NCBI GenBank assembly: GCA_021799405.1 | Contig: JAJZAL010000142.1 | Location: 1-13,591 of the forward strand | Length of the DNA: 13,591 nucleotides | Direction of reading: 5' to 3' | Source: Acidobacteriota bacterium | Lineage (GTDB): Bacteria > Acidobacteriota > Terriglobia > Terriglobales > Acidobacteriaceae | Part shown: piece after piece, positions 7,240 through 13,585 of the stretch | Position numbering within the stretch: position 1 is the stretch's first letter | How the letters are laid out: every line of letters starts with the position of its first letter | Made by a program: the position numbers and the translations under genes | Notes under the pieces: model-generated | The model's database searches: none | What the model was told of the DNA's origin: nothing | The model's input: only the letters and a program-made list of their open reading frames with translations

Positions 7240-7515
7240 ATGCGAAAACTTCTGATCGCCGCACTTGCCGCTTTGCCTCTCATAGCATTCGCTGCTACGC
7301 CCAAAACTGTCACGCTTGACGTTAAGAATATGACCTGCGCAGTTTGCCCAATCACCGTGAAGAAGTCACTGAAGAAAGTCCCCGGAGTGACCTCGGTCAA
7401 AGTCGATTTCGCAAAGAAAACGGCCACTGTGACGTACGATCCGGACAAAACAAAGCCTGCGGCACTGACTCGTGCAACCACCAATGCGGGCTATCCCTCC
7501 ACCATAGAGAAGTGA
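7240..7515 (+). CDS. merP: Periplasmic mercury-binding protein MerP
   Basis: The 91-residue protein has an N-terminal signal peptide (about 1-19, MRKLLIAALAALPLIAFAA) and one heavy-metal-associated fold with NMTCAVCPITVKK; C33 and C36 bind mercury. The GYPS segment near the end is typical. It scavenges Hg(II) in the periplasm and hands it to the C22-C23 pair of MerT. AAAGGAG precedes the ATG. It is the second gene of the mer operon. Confidence 0.95.
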   Translation: MRKLLIAALAALPLIAFAATPKTVTLDVKNMTCAVCPITVKKSLKKVPGVTSVKVDFAKKTATVTYDPDKTKPAALTRATTNAGYPSTIEK

Positions 7516-7522
7516 GACTGCC

Positions 7523-7750
7523 ATGATTAACGTTGTTCTCGAATCCGTGTTGACCTGTCCGCATTGCGGCTTTGCCAAGCCAGAGACCATGCCAACAGAT
7601 GCCTGCCAGTTCTACTATGAGTGCAGTAATTGCAAGACGGTGCTGCGCCCGAATCCGGGCGATTGTTGCGTGTTCTGTTCGTTTGGCTCAATCAAATGTC
7701 CGTCAATGCAGACCAGCGAGCGCAGCGGCGATGGTGAATTTCTCCCTTGA
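7523..7750 (+). CDS. GDCCVxC-domain small cysteine-rich protein
   Basis: The 75-residue protein has the GDCCVFCSFGSIKCP signature (C48, C49, C52, C59) after CPHCG (C12/C15), C28, C34 and C37: nine cysteines in all. Homologues named GDCCVxC proteins occur in mer operons, some with selenocysteine inside the motif; here the residue at the third position (C52) is cysteine. It is soluble and lacks a signal peptide, so it should act in the cytosol, probably as a metal-binding or thiol protein behind MerT. Its exact role is not established. The ATG lies 7 bases after the merP stop, so it is the third gene of the operon. No merA follows. Confidence 0.8.
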   Translation: MINVVLESVLTCPHCGFAKPETMPTDACQFYYECSNCKTVLRPNPGDCCVFCSFGSIKCPSMQTSERSGDGEFLP

Positions 7751-8092
7751 TTCAAATAGAGCGAACTTTACTTTCAAGAACGTGCCGACAGGATATTGAT
7801 ACTTGAATCACAAGTCCTGAATCATGGCATCTTTCCACTCACATCGTCCGGAGACCGTGAAGCCGGCTCGCACGTGCGCTAGGGAATCTGTGATGAAGAT
7901 GCCGGGAATGTCTACTGACCCCTTCGTTGAGACAGTTTTTTGTCCCCACACTTGGAGCGATTCGATTCTGAATCTTGCATAGCTCCGCGTTCACGCAAAT
8001 TAGCACTCAGCATCTCAATAGGGGGTATCTCTATGATTCTCCTAGCTGGGAGAGGTTTGGAGGATGGGACGCCGTCTGAGCCCCATCATGTT
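7751..8092. other. Gene-free stretch between the mer operon and the IS3 transposase
   Basis: No convincing gene is seen on either strand. The first part (7751-7915) follows the GDCCVxC gene and contains half of an 8-base inverted repeat (TGATTCAA at 7748-7755 with TTGAATCA at 7803-7810), too widely spaced for a normal terminator. From 7916 it is the left end of the insertion sequence, with about 139 bases beyond the inverted repeat before the OrfB stop, a longer tail than usual for this family. Confidence 0.5.
7916..7953 (+). repeat. Left terminal inverted repeat of the IS3 element
   Basis: Begins TGACCCC, then TGAGACAGTTTT at 7928, ending near CACACTT. It pairs with 9395-9432 with only a few mismatches and two single-base gaps. 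Confidence 0.8.
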
Positions 8093-9001
8093 TCAGCGCC
8101 TTGCAACGATTTGTCGATCAGGCGCGGAAAATCGCAATGTAGCGGAGTACCGCTCTGCCTCGGTTTTGCCGAGCGTTTGAGCTTCGAATTCCTCTGGCGT
8201 CTGGTAACCAAGCGCGGAATGCAGTCGATTTTGGTTGTAGTAGGAGTCGATAAACTCCCCGATGTGACTGCGCAAATCCTCCAGGTCGCGGTATTTGTTG
8301 GCGTAGATTTCTTCGCGCTTGAGCGTCTTGATGAAGCTCTCACAACTGGCGTTGTCGTATGGGTTCGCCGGCCGACTCATGCTCTGAACCATCCCGTACA
8401 GCCTAAGAAGCGCGACATATTCCGGCGAGGTGTACTGCACTCCACGGTCGGAGTGGTGCACTGCTCCTGGCAGGGGGCGCCGCAGTTCGATCGCGCTCTT
8501 AAGCGCGTCAGCCGCCAGGCGTGAGGTGAGGGCACGATCCAGCTTCCAGCCCACGACCTTGCGCGAGAAGCCGTCTAAGATTACCGCCAGGTAGACGAAT
8601 TCGGCTTGCAGCCGGATGTAGGTGATGTCCGCGACCCAAAGCTGATCGACGGAATTCAGCCGCATGCGCCGCGGCAGATTCATGTAGACATCCAATGCAT
8701 CGTTGAAATGAGTGGAGTTGCCAAAATCCTTCGGCTGCACCGCGAGGAGGTTATCCTCACGCATGATCCGCGCTACTCGCTTGTGGTTCACTTGCATACC
8801 GCGGCGTTTCAGCTCCGCCGCAACCCTTCGGTAGCCGTAGCGGCGTCGGTGCTGGAGCACCACCTGCTGAATAGCCGACCGCACTTCGGTCTCCTCTTCG
8901 CTGGGCACGTGCGCTTTCAAAAGCCGGTAGAATCCCGCCCGGCTCACTCCCGCCAACTGACACATTCGCTCGATGCTCAGGCTGCCTTGCATCGGCATCA
9001 C
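8093..9001 (-). CDS. IS3-family transposase OrfB (DDE integrase domain)
   Basis: The 302-residue frame holds the HTH_21-like N-terminus (MCQLAGVSRAGFYRLL), the YGYRRVAAELKRRG segment, and the rve core with the DDE residues in WVADITYIR (D), HSDRGVQYTS (D) and NASCESFIKTLK (E, 35 residues after the second D, as in the D,D(35)E signature), ending in HSALGYQTPEEFE. The GTG at 9001 overlaps the OrfA stop by 4 bases. Codons of this frame upstream of the GTG, back to the run of A at about 9071, stay open and read like true OrfB N-terminal residues (YGIYDQIRE), so the functional product is more likely the OrfAB fusion made by a -1 frameshift. Confidence 0.93.
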   Translation of the reverse strand: MMPMQGSLSIERMCQLAGVSRAGFYRLLKAHVPSEEETEVRSAIQQVVLQHRRRYGYRRVAAELKRRGMQVNHKRVARIMREDNLLAVQPKDFGNSTHFNDALDVYMNLPRRMRLNSVDQLWVADITYIRLQAEFVYLAVILDGFSRKVVGWKLDRALTSRLAADALKSAIELRRPLPGAVHHSDRGVQYTSPEYVALLRLYGMVQSMSRPANPYDNASCESFIKTLKREEIYANKYRDLEDLRSHIGEFIDSYYNQNRLHSALGYQTPEEFEAQTLGKTEAERYSATLRFSAPDRQIVARR

Positions 9002-9342
9002 TTCCCGAATCTGGTCGTAGATACCGTATCGCCAGAGCCGTAGCTGCTCTGGCGTCGAGCTTCGACTTTTTGCAAGGCGCCTTTGAAAAAATCCACTTCC
9101 AGCGTCTTCTCCGCTAGCAATCGCTTCAACCCGCGCACCTGTTTGCGGAGTTCACGGACCGGAGATGTAACCCTGGCGCTCGACTCACTCGTGTGCTCAA
9201 GCTGCCGCTGCCACTGATACATATTGCTGCGGTCGATGCCCAGCTCTTTCGCCAGAGCAGCCACGCTGGGACAATCCTTCATTCGCTCGACTGCCATCTG
9301 CCGAAACGACAGAGGGTATTTGCCGACTCGCTTCTTTGCCAC
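8998..9342 (-). CDS. IS3-family transposase OrfA (helix-turn-helix)
   Basis: The 114-residue protein has a DNA-binding helix-turn-helix (about 12-50; SVAALAKELGIDRSNMYQWQ) and a following leucine-zipper-like coiled coil (64-95; RELRKQVRGLKRLLAEKTLEV), as in IS3/IS911 OrfA. Start GTG after AAGGAA. The last 24 residues, after ALQKVEA, are out of keeping with the family, as expected when the useful path shifts to the -1 frame. Confidence 0.9.
   Translation of the reverse strand: MAKKRVGKYPLSFRQMAVERMKDCPSVAALAKELGIDRSNMYQWQRQLEHTSESSARVTSPVRELRKQVRGLKRLLAEKTLEVDFFKGALQKVEARRQSSYGSGDTVSTTRFGK
9030..9073 (-). other. Probable -1 ribosomal frameshift site with hairpin
   Basis: On the minus strand a GCAAAAAG run (T run at 9067-9071 on the plus strand) is followed 12 bases later by a 9-bp perfect stem, CGCCAGAGC with GCTCTGGCG (9054-9046 and 9038-9030), around a 7-base loop. 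The -1 frame is open from this run through the whole of OrfB, and OrfB is in the -1 frame of OrfA. The run is not a perfect heptamer in the zero frame, so the exact slip point is uncertain. Confidence 0.6.
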
Positions 9343-9394
9343 TCGCAGTTCCTTTCACCGCAATAGATTGCAAAGAATACTGTCTCATGCCGTA

Positions 9395-9432
9395 AAGTGT
9401 TGGAAACAAAACTGTCTCACTTCAGGGGGTCA
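9395..9432 (-). repeat. Right terminal inverted repeat of the IS3 element
   Basis: Reading inward on the minus strand it starts TGACCCCC, then TGAGACAGTTTTG. An extra direct copy of CTGTCTCA lies just inside at 9380-9387, 32 bases from the copy in the repeat; it may be an additional transposase binding site. Confidence 0.8.
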
Positions 9433-9558
9433 GTCCACAGAGAAGGCGATAACGTAGGGCATAGGCAATGCGTGCAGAAGCGCGTCCATTGACGAGAGGA
9501 TTCTGTAAGAAGTTGATTTGGTGTTACATTCCTTCATTGCGCGTGATTCACTAGAAGA

Positions 9559-10374
9559 GTGGGCGAACGAGTAGTCCAACTCCGAGATATTGAGCATTTT
9601 CACTGGAGAGCTTCCGAATCGGAATGCCCCGTCTCTTTTACGAGCAATGGGGGCGGTATCTCGCTTGCGGCAGCGGTGGAACTTGCCGCAATTGTCGCGA
9701 GCCAGCAGTCCAACCCCGATGATGGATTCCGCAGTGTTCGGGTCTCGCGGAACTCGATCTGGGGCCTCCTCAAAGAATCCCGCTGGCCGGACCGGACCGG
9801 ATGTGTGGCTTTGCGCGACGGGGATACCGCATTGATCGTCCTCCCGCCGAACCCTGACGATTCAGGATGGACGCAGCAGGCGAAAAATCTGCTTGGCGAA
9901 CTCGGAGCAAATGGATTTTCCGCAGCACTGTCGCGCGCCATCACGGGTGCTGTCATTGAAATGGTGGATAACGTGTGGGTCCATAGCGAGGCCAGGCACG
10001 CGGGCCTCCTCGCATACCAGATCCGCAGGCGGAAGTTCGCCTTCAGCGTGCTCGATACCGGAATCGGAATGCTCGATAGCCTTCGCCGCAACCCGAAATT
10101 CCACTGCCTCACAAGTTCCATGGAAGCGATCGCGAAGGCCATTGAGCCCGGAGTTTCGCGTTTCGACGGTAGCGGTGGCATGGGGTATCCGTCTCTTTTT
10201 CATGCGCTTGCCTCTCTCTGGGGCACCGCCCGCATCAGGAGCGGCGAGGCCGCCCTCGTGATTGATCATACGGGCGAAACGCGCACGAGAGAGCGCGTGT
10301 ATCTCCCGCACCTGAGCGGCGTACACATCTCTGTCCGATGTGCCCTGGACCCTCCCTCACGCCAACGTTCATAG
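9559..10374 (+). CDS. GHKL-fold ATPase (RsbW/histidine-kinase-like), stand-alone
   Basis: The 271-residue protein carries a Bergerat ATP-binding fold in its C-terminal half: N-box with E134, D137 and N138 (AVIEMVDNVWVHSEA), G1 box LDTGIGM at 165-171, and glycine-rich lid GSGGMG at 204-209. There is no phosphoacceptor histidine, membrane segment or receiver domain, so it is a free ATPase or kinase of the anti-sigma type. The first ~115 residues have no recognised domain. The start is GTG with a weak ribosome site; the next in-frame ATG lies beyond the N-box. A STAS protein is encoded next, which fits an ATPase-STAS partner switch. The upstream region shows no strong promoter, and the IS end is only 126 bases away. 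Confidence 0.75.
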   Translation: MGERVVQLRDIEHFHWRASESECPVSFTSNGGGISLAAAVELAAIVASQQSNPDDGFRSVRVSRNSIWGLLKESRWPDRTGCVALRDGDTALIVLPPNPDDSGWTQQAKNLLGELGANGFSAALSRAITGAVIEMVDNVWVHSEARHAGLLAYQIRRRKFAFSVLDTGIGMLDSLRRNPKFHCLTSSMEAIAKAIEPGVSRFDGSGGMGYPSLFHALASLWGTARIRSGEAALVIDHTGETRTRERVYLPHLSGVHISVRCALDPPSRQRS

Positions 10375-10391
10375 GTTTTTGAAAATCCCCC

Positions 10392-10426
10392 TTGACTTTG
10401 CTCACCATATTCACTGATACTGGTGA
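10392..10426 (+). promoter_or_regulatory. Promoter with 25-bp palindromic operator before the STAS gene
   Basis: TTGACT (10392-10397) and GATACT (10416-10421) form a -35/-10 pair with 18 bases between. The 25 bases 10402-10426 are a palindrome centred on C10414: TCACCA, three free bases, TCA, C, TGA, three free bases, TGGTGA. It covers the spacer and -10, so a bound protein would repress. The winged helix of the next gene product is an obvious candidate for binding it. Confidence 0.55.
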
Positions 10427-10460
10427 ACATGATGAACTTGTGGCGTCAGTGGGGGAAGGC

Positions 10461-11015
10461 ATGACACGCATTGCAGTACGCGAGGTCACGGCGAGGGACA
10501 TCCTTGCAGGAAAGTCCGACGGATTGCGGGACTTCCCAAAGCTCTTTGGTGCGGTGGAACAGGCGCCGATGGGAGAAACCGTCGTGCTTGATTGGGAAGG
10601 CGTCGAAATCGCAACTGCGAGCTATTTCGGCGCTACGCTGGTCGCTTTGCTCAGGATGGCAGTAGCAGGGGAGCTCGACCGCTATTTCATCGCCGCGAAC
10701 CTCAACAAGACCTGCTTGGACGAACTGAAATTAGTGCTCGACCTCCAGGGGCTTGTCGTACTCGCTGGCGAATGGAAAGGCGGACGCGTGCGAAATGCGC
10801 AGGTACTGGGCGCGCTCGAAGCTCCATACCGTTCAACTCTGGAAGTAATAGGAGAACGAGAAGTCGCATCGGCAACCGAACTCCATACGGCGCAACAACC
10901 CGGAACTGCCATCGGCAAGACAGGATGGATCAACCGCCTCTCGTATTTGCACAAATTGAGACTGATTCGGAAGGAACGGGTGGGTAGAGAGTACAAATTC
11001 CATGCATTGATCTAG
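10461..11015 (+). CDS. STAS-like domain (DUF4325-like) fused to a C-terminal winged helix
   Basis: The 184-residue protein has a STAS-type segment VVLDWEGVEIATASYFGATL (about 41-60), followed by a central region ending in GGRVRNAQVLG, and a C-terminal winged helix (about 125-184; SATELHTA, then INRLSYLHKLRLIRKERVGREYKF). STAS proteins of the RsbV/DUF4325 kind work with GHKL ATPases; the fused DNA-binding domain would let it act as the regulator itself. I chose the ATG at 10461, which has GGGGGA upstream and leaves the promoter non-coding; the frame runs back to a TTG at 10392, which would place the promoter inside the gene. It is followed after 10 bases by the next gene with AGGAGG on its stop codon. 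Repressor function is inference. Confidence 0.65.
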   Translation: MTRIAVREVTARDILAGKSDGLRDFPKLFGAVEQAPMGETVVLDWEGVEIATASYFGATLVALLRMAVAGELDRYFIAANLNKTCLDELKLVLDLQGLVVLAGEWKGGRVRNAQVLGALEAPYRSTLEVIGEREVASATELHTAQQPGTAIGKTGWINRLSYLHKLRLIRKERVGREYKFHALI

Positions 11016-11025
11016 GAGGCAAACG

Positions 11026-11427
11026 ATGGGAGTTGACTGGATTCGGAAGAGTGAAGATCGGTACAAGCACCAATTACAGGAGGCGGCGCACCGGCAATTG
11101 AAGCCGACCCCGCTATTCGATAGCGATGATGAGGTTACCATCACGTATCCGTGCCACTGGCTCGACGAGGAACAGACGCTCGCTGTCGGCACGCTGCTCA
11201 CGATCTATCAGCGTACCGAAAAATCGCGCATCGCCGTCATGGCGGGGAGCAAAGCGATCGCCGAGATTCGCGGAGAAGCCGCTCGCGATCTGCACGAGTA
11301 CTTCCGGTCACATCCTGAAATGCAGTCCTGCCTGGCCGTTTTCATATCCGACATGCGAAATGCCGCCGAGCCCTTTTATGTGCGCCCCGTCGCCCGCAAG
11401 AGAAAAACCAAAAGGACTGCGCAATGA
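11026..11427 (+). CDS. Hypothetical protein, 133 residues
   Basis: I do not recognise a family. The protein starts MGVDWIRKSEDRYKHQL and ends in a very basic tail (VARKRKTKRTAQ). Its middle (TITYPCHWLDEEQTLAVGTLLTIYQRTEKSRIAVMAGSKAIAEIRG) looks like a small alpha/beta domain. No signal peptide or membrane helix is present. AGGAGG overlaps the stop codon of the preceding STAS gene and its own stop overlaps the next start in ATGA, so it is translationally coupled to both, which argues that it is a working part of one system. The basic tail could contact nucleic acid; that is a guess. Confidence 0.75.
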   Translation: MGVDWIRKSEDRYKHQLQEAAHRQLKPTPLFDSDDEVTITYPCHWLDEEQTLAVGTLLTIYQRTEKSRIAVMAGSKAIAEIRGEAARDLHEYFRSHPEMQSCLAVFISDMRNAAEPFYVRPVARKRKTKRTAQ

Positions 11428-12581
11428 CCCTGCCGGCGCTCGGCTTTACCTCTTCCTCGGGACTTGGCGGGACGATTGGACTCGGCTGCCAAGAATGCGA
11501 ACTGCTCGACATCTGCGGCGGGACCACCGATTTCGACTGCTATGCGAATTGCTGCGGCAAGCACGCAACCTGCACGCGCGCATGTCCGAATGCATATGGA
11601 TTTGTTCCGGCTATTCAGGACGCGGGCGGCATGGCCATGAAGAACCATTATTCGATCACGCAACGTCCTGAGCCGCTCCCCGCATATATTCCCCATATCG
11701 ACCACGCATCATCCCGGAACGAACGCCTATCGTCGCCATTCGTCGCGCTCACTACTTTCGATGTCTGCAAGCCGAATTCGGAACATCATTTTGCCTCGCC
11801 GGAAGAGCTCCGCCGCCATTTTGGTCTGCGGGATGATGCGACTATCCTGCTCCTCTCGGTCGCAAAAGACAGCCGGATCGAGCATCATTGGCGCTACAGC
11901 GAAGAAAAACGCTTGGCGCCCTACCTCGCGACGCTTGGCATTGCGCACGTCACCGCTCCGAATTTCTCGTTCGCCCTCAATGAGCCGCGCCCCGAGCATC
12001 TTGTGAATCGAAGCAGATCGCTCTGCGAAGCGGAGCGCATGGCAGCGGCAGGATTGAGCGTTATCCCGCACCTGAACGCTTACAACCAAAAGGACTGGAA
12101 CTGCTGGAAAGATTTTCTGCGCGACCATCCACACTTATCGATGGTCTGCCAGGAATTCCAGACAGGCCTCGCAAACGGCTCGCGGGCGCGCTGGCATATC
12201 CACCAATTGCGCAATATCGAGCAGATGCTCGGCCGTGGCTTGCACCTCGTAGCCGCCGGAGGAAGACGACATTTGCCGTTACTGATCGAACTTACAGCTG
12301 TCACGGTAGTGGATGCAAATCCATTCCTTAAGACGCACATGCGCCGACGGCTTGCGCACGGCAAATGGCATGTCTATCCAACTGCCAACGGAGCGCCGCT
12401 CGATCAATTGCTCGAAGATAATATCGCGGCGTATAGGCGTTATGTGGAGGAGAAGATCACCACGCTCAAGGCTTTTGGAGCATTGCCTTCCAAGCGGGAG
12501 ATTCAAGACGTTACACCGGCACCGCTCCCAGTATCCAATATTCAGTTGCCACTTTGGCCGTCCTTGCGAGCAAGCGCGTAA
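11424..12581 (+). CDS. Cysteine-rich N-terminus with DUF4417-like body, function unknown
   Basis: The 385-residue protein has eight cysteines near its start (C22, C25, C31, C39, C43, C44, C50, C54), a pattern that suggests one or two iron-sulfur clusters or zinc sites. The remainder has a regular strand-helix layout (VALTTFDVCK; TILLLSVAKDSRIEHHW; HVTAPNFSFALNEP; GLSVIPHLNAYNQKDW; LHLVAAGGRRH) that resembles the DUF4417 family and may be a TIM-barrel-like fold; this is from memory and moderate at best. The ATG overlaps the preceding stop by 4 bases. It is the largest and last gene of the STAS operon and the likely effector. An enzymatic role is possible but unproven. Confidence 0.65.
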   Translation: MTLPALGFTSSSGLGGTIGLGCQECELLDICGGTTDFDCYANCCGKHATCTRACPNAYGFVPAIQDAGGMAMKNHYSITQRPEPLPAYIPHIDHASSRNERLSSPFVALTTFDVCKPNSEHHFASPEELRRHFGLRDDATILLLSVAKDSRIEHHWRYSEEKRLAPYLATLGIAHVTAPNFSFALNEPRPEHLVNRSRSLCEAERMAAAGLSVIPHLNAYNQKDWNCWKDFLRDHPHLSMVCQEFQTGLANGSRARWHIHQLRNIEQMLGRGLHLVAAGGRRHLPLLIELTAVTVVDANPFLKTHMRRRLAHGKWHVYPTANGAPLDQLLEDNIAAYRRYVEEKITTLKAFGALPSKREIQDVTPAPLPVSNIQLPLWPSLRASA

Positions 12582-12901
12582 TTTGCAGATGCGAACCCCG
12601 AGCCGGAGAATAAGCAAGTTCCAAGGTTACCTTTGCCTGAACCGCTCAAATTTATTGGTCACGCTACTCTAGCAGTGGAAGCGACATCGCGCTCCGTCTT
12701 TCAACGATCGTAACAATCTCCAAGTCGCTCATCGATTCCAGTTTGAACGCACATTGTTTGACTGATGACGAAAGCTATGCACCGGCATGAGCCATTATGC
12801 CTCCGAGGCATAACGGTCTCCCTGGAATTCATTGGACGCGACCGGAAAACCAATCTTAACTTTGCGCCATAGCTGATCCGCGAGGTCAGCGGAGGTGCAA
12901 A
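12582..12901. other. Intergenic control region before the conjugation genes
   Basis: No credible gene is seen in these 320 bases. They hold a 25-base palindrome (12792-12816), a weak promoter candidate (TTGGAC 12832-12837, TTAACT 12856-12861, 18 apart), and GGAGG just before the virB2-like GTG. No clear terminator with a T run was found after the previous gene. Confidence 0.5.
12792..12816. promoter_or_regulatory. 25-base palindrome, likely operator for the conjugation operon
   Basis: TTATGCCTC (12795-12803) and GAGGCATAA (12805-12813) are perfect inverted arms around one C, extended by CC and GG after one mismatch. It lies about 86 bases before the virB2-like start and just upstream of the weak promoter, where a regulator of transfer genes would bind. 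It has no T run, so a terminator is unlikely. Confidence 0.5.
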
Positions 12902-13312
12902 GTGAATGGAATCGCCTGTCGTCGCCGGTCGGATAAAGCCGCCGCTCGGTTGCATATTCAGCCTGCCCAGAGGCTGAGAAAACTCCTCACCAAAGACAAC
13001 CTTCTCCACGCCGCTCACGTGATGGGGCCTACTCTGACGGCGCTCATGTTCGCGGGCGCCAGCAGTGCCGTCGCCCATGCCCAGGGAACGATGGATTTCT
13101 CCGGCGCAACTACCCTGATGGACACGTTTAAGACTTTCGCCATGTATGCCGGTGCAGTGATCTGCCTCGGCGGCCTGATCTTCGCCGGAATTCGCATGAT
13201 GACCGGACGCTTTCAGGATGCCATTCCCGGCCTGTTCGGCGCGCTATTCGGCGCCGGAGTTCTGGGCTGGGGAGCAGGTTGGATAGGCAGCCTCACAGGC
13301 CAGTCGATGTGA
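12902..13312 (+). CDS. virB2: VirB2/TrbC-family conjugative pilin
   Basis: The 136-residue preprotein has a long basic N-terminus followed by a signal-like hydrophobic stretch (about 41-59) ending AVAHAQG, a probable cleavage site, and two hydrophobic helices (about 78-96 and 102-130), with short polar loop RMMTGRFQDA, typical of VirB2/TrbC pilins. The mature product would build the mating pilus. Start GTG with GGAGG 7 bases upstream. The next gene follows after 9 bases. The gene name reflects the family, not a proven orthologue. Confidence 0.8.
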   Translation: MNGIACRRRSDKAAARLHIQPAQRLRKLLTKDNLLHAAHVMGPTLTALMFAGASSAVAHAQGTMDFSGATTLMDTFKTFAMYAGAVICLGGLIFAGIRMMTGRFQDAIPGLFGALFGAGVLGWGAGWIGSLTGQSM

Positions 13313-13321
13313 GGTGCCTCC

Positions 13322-13585
13322 ATGATCCGACGAGGAGAACCGTTACCGATCAATCAGGCGCTTAACAGGCCACGAGCCAAGCTCGGACTGGACCTCAGCG
13401 CATGGATGGCGATCGTATTCGTCTGCGTAACGGTTTTCCTCGTTGGATTTCGTCTGGTGGCGATGATCGCCTTCCCCACGCTTGCAGCAGGGGCCTGGCT
13501 CATCGTCCACAAACACCCGAAGATGTTGGAGCTCTGGGGCCTGAGCCTCAGCCAGAAGTCCTACTATGACCCGCGCAAACAGTAG
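13322..13585 (+). CDS. virB3: VirB3/TrbD-like type IV secretion inner-membrane protein
   Basis: The 87-residue protein has the VirB3 pattern: a short polar N-terminus (IRRGEPLPINQALNRPRAKLG), two closely spaced membrane helices (about 27-45 and 46-62), and a C-terminal segment with SLSQKSYYDPRKQ, the usual YYDP-type ending. VirB3 acts with the VirB4 ATPase in the inner membrane, and virB4 would be expected right after the window end. The ribosome site GAGGTG overlaps the virB2 stop. Confidence 0.8.
   Translation: MIRRGEPLPINQALNRPRAKLGLDLSAWMAIVFVCVTVFLVGFRLVAMIAFPTLAAGAWLIVHKHPKMLELWGLSLSQKSYYDPRKQ

Larger units (their letters stand above)
7916..9432 (-). mobile_element. Complete IS3-family insertion sequence
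   Basis: A 1517-base element with OrfA and OrfB on the minus strand, flanked by matching ends TGACCCC...TGAGACAG. Identity between the ends extends over about 38 bases with one small gap in each copy. The flanks read GTCTAC on the left and GTCCAC on the right, which could be a decayed six-base duplication, but IS3 elements usually duplicate 3-5 bases, so this is doubtful. Both reading frames and the catalytic triad are intact, so the element may still move. It lies between the mer genes and the ATPase/STAS genes. Confidence 0.88.

Noticed and set aside
7748..7810. Rho-independent terminator after the GDCCVxC gene
   Set aside because: The 8-base arms are 47 bases apart and there is no T run; the repeat may be chance.
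7905..9438. Exact target site duplication around the IS
   Set aside because: The flanks GTCTAC and GTCCAC differ at one base and are longer than usual for IS3 elements; no exact 3-5 base duplication was found.
10392..11015. TTG 10392 as start of the STAS gene
   Set aside because: The codon coincides with a good -35 box and the added residues cover a palindromic operator; the ATG at 10461 is more plausible.
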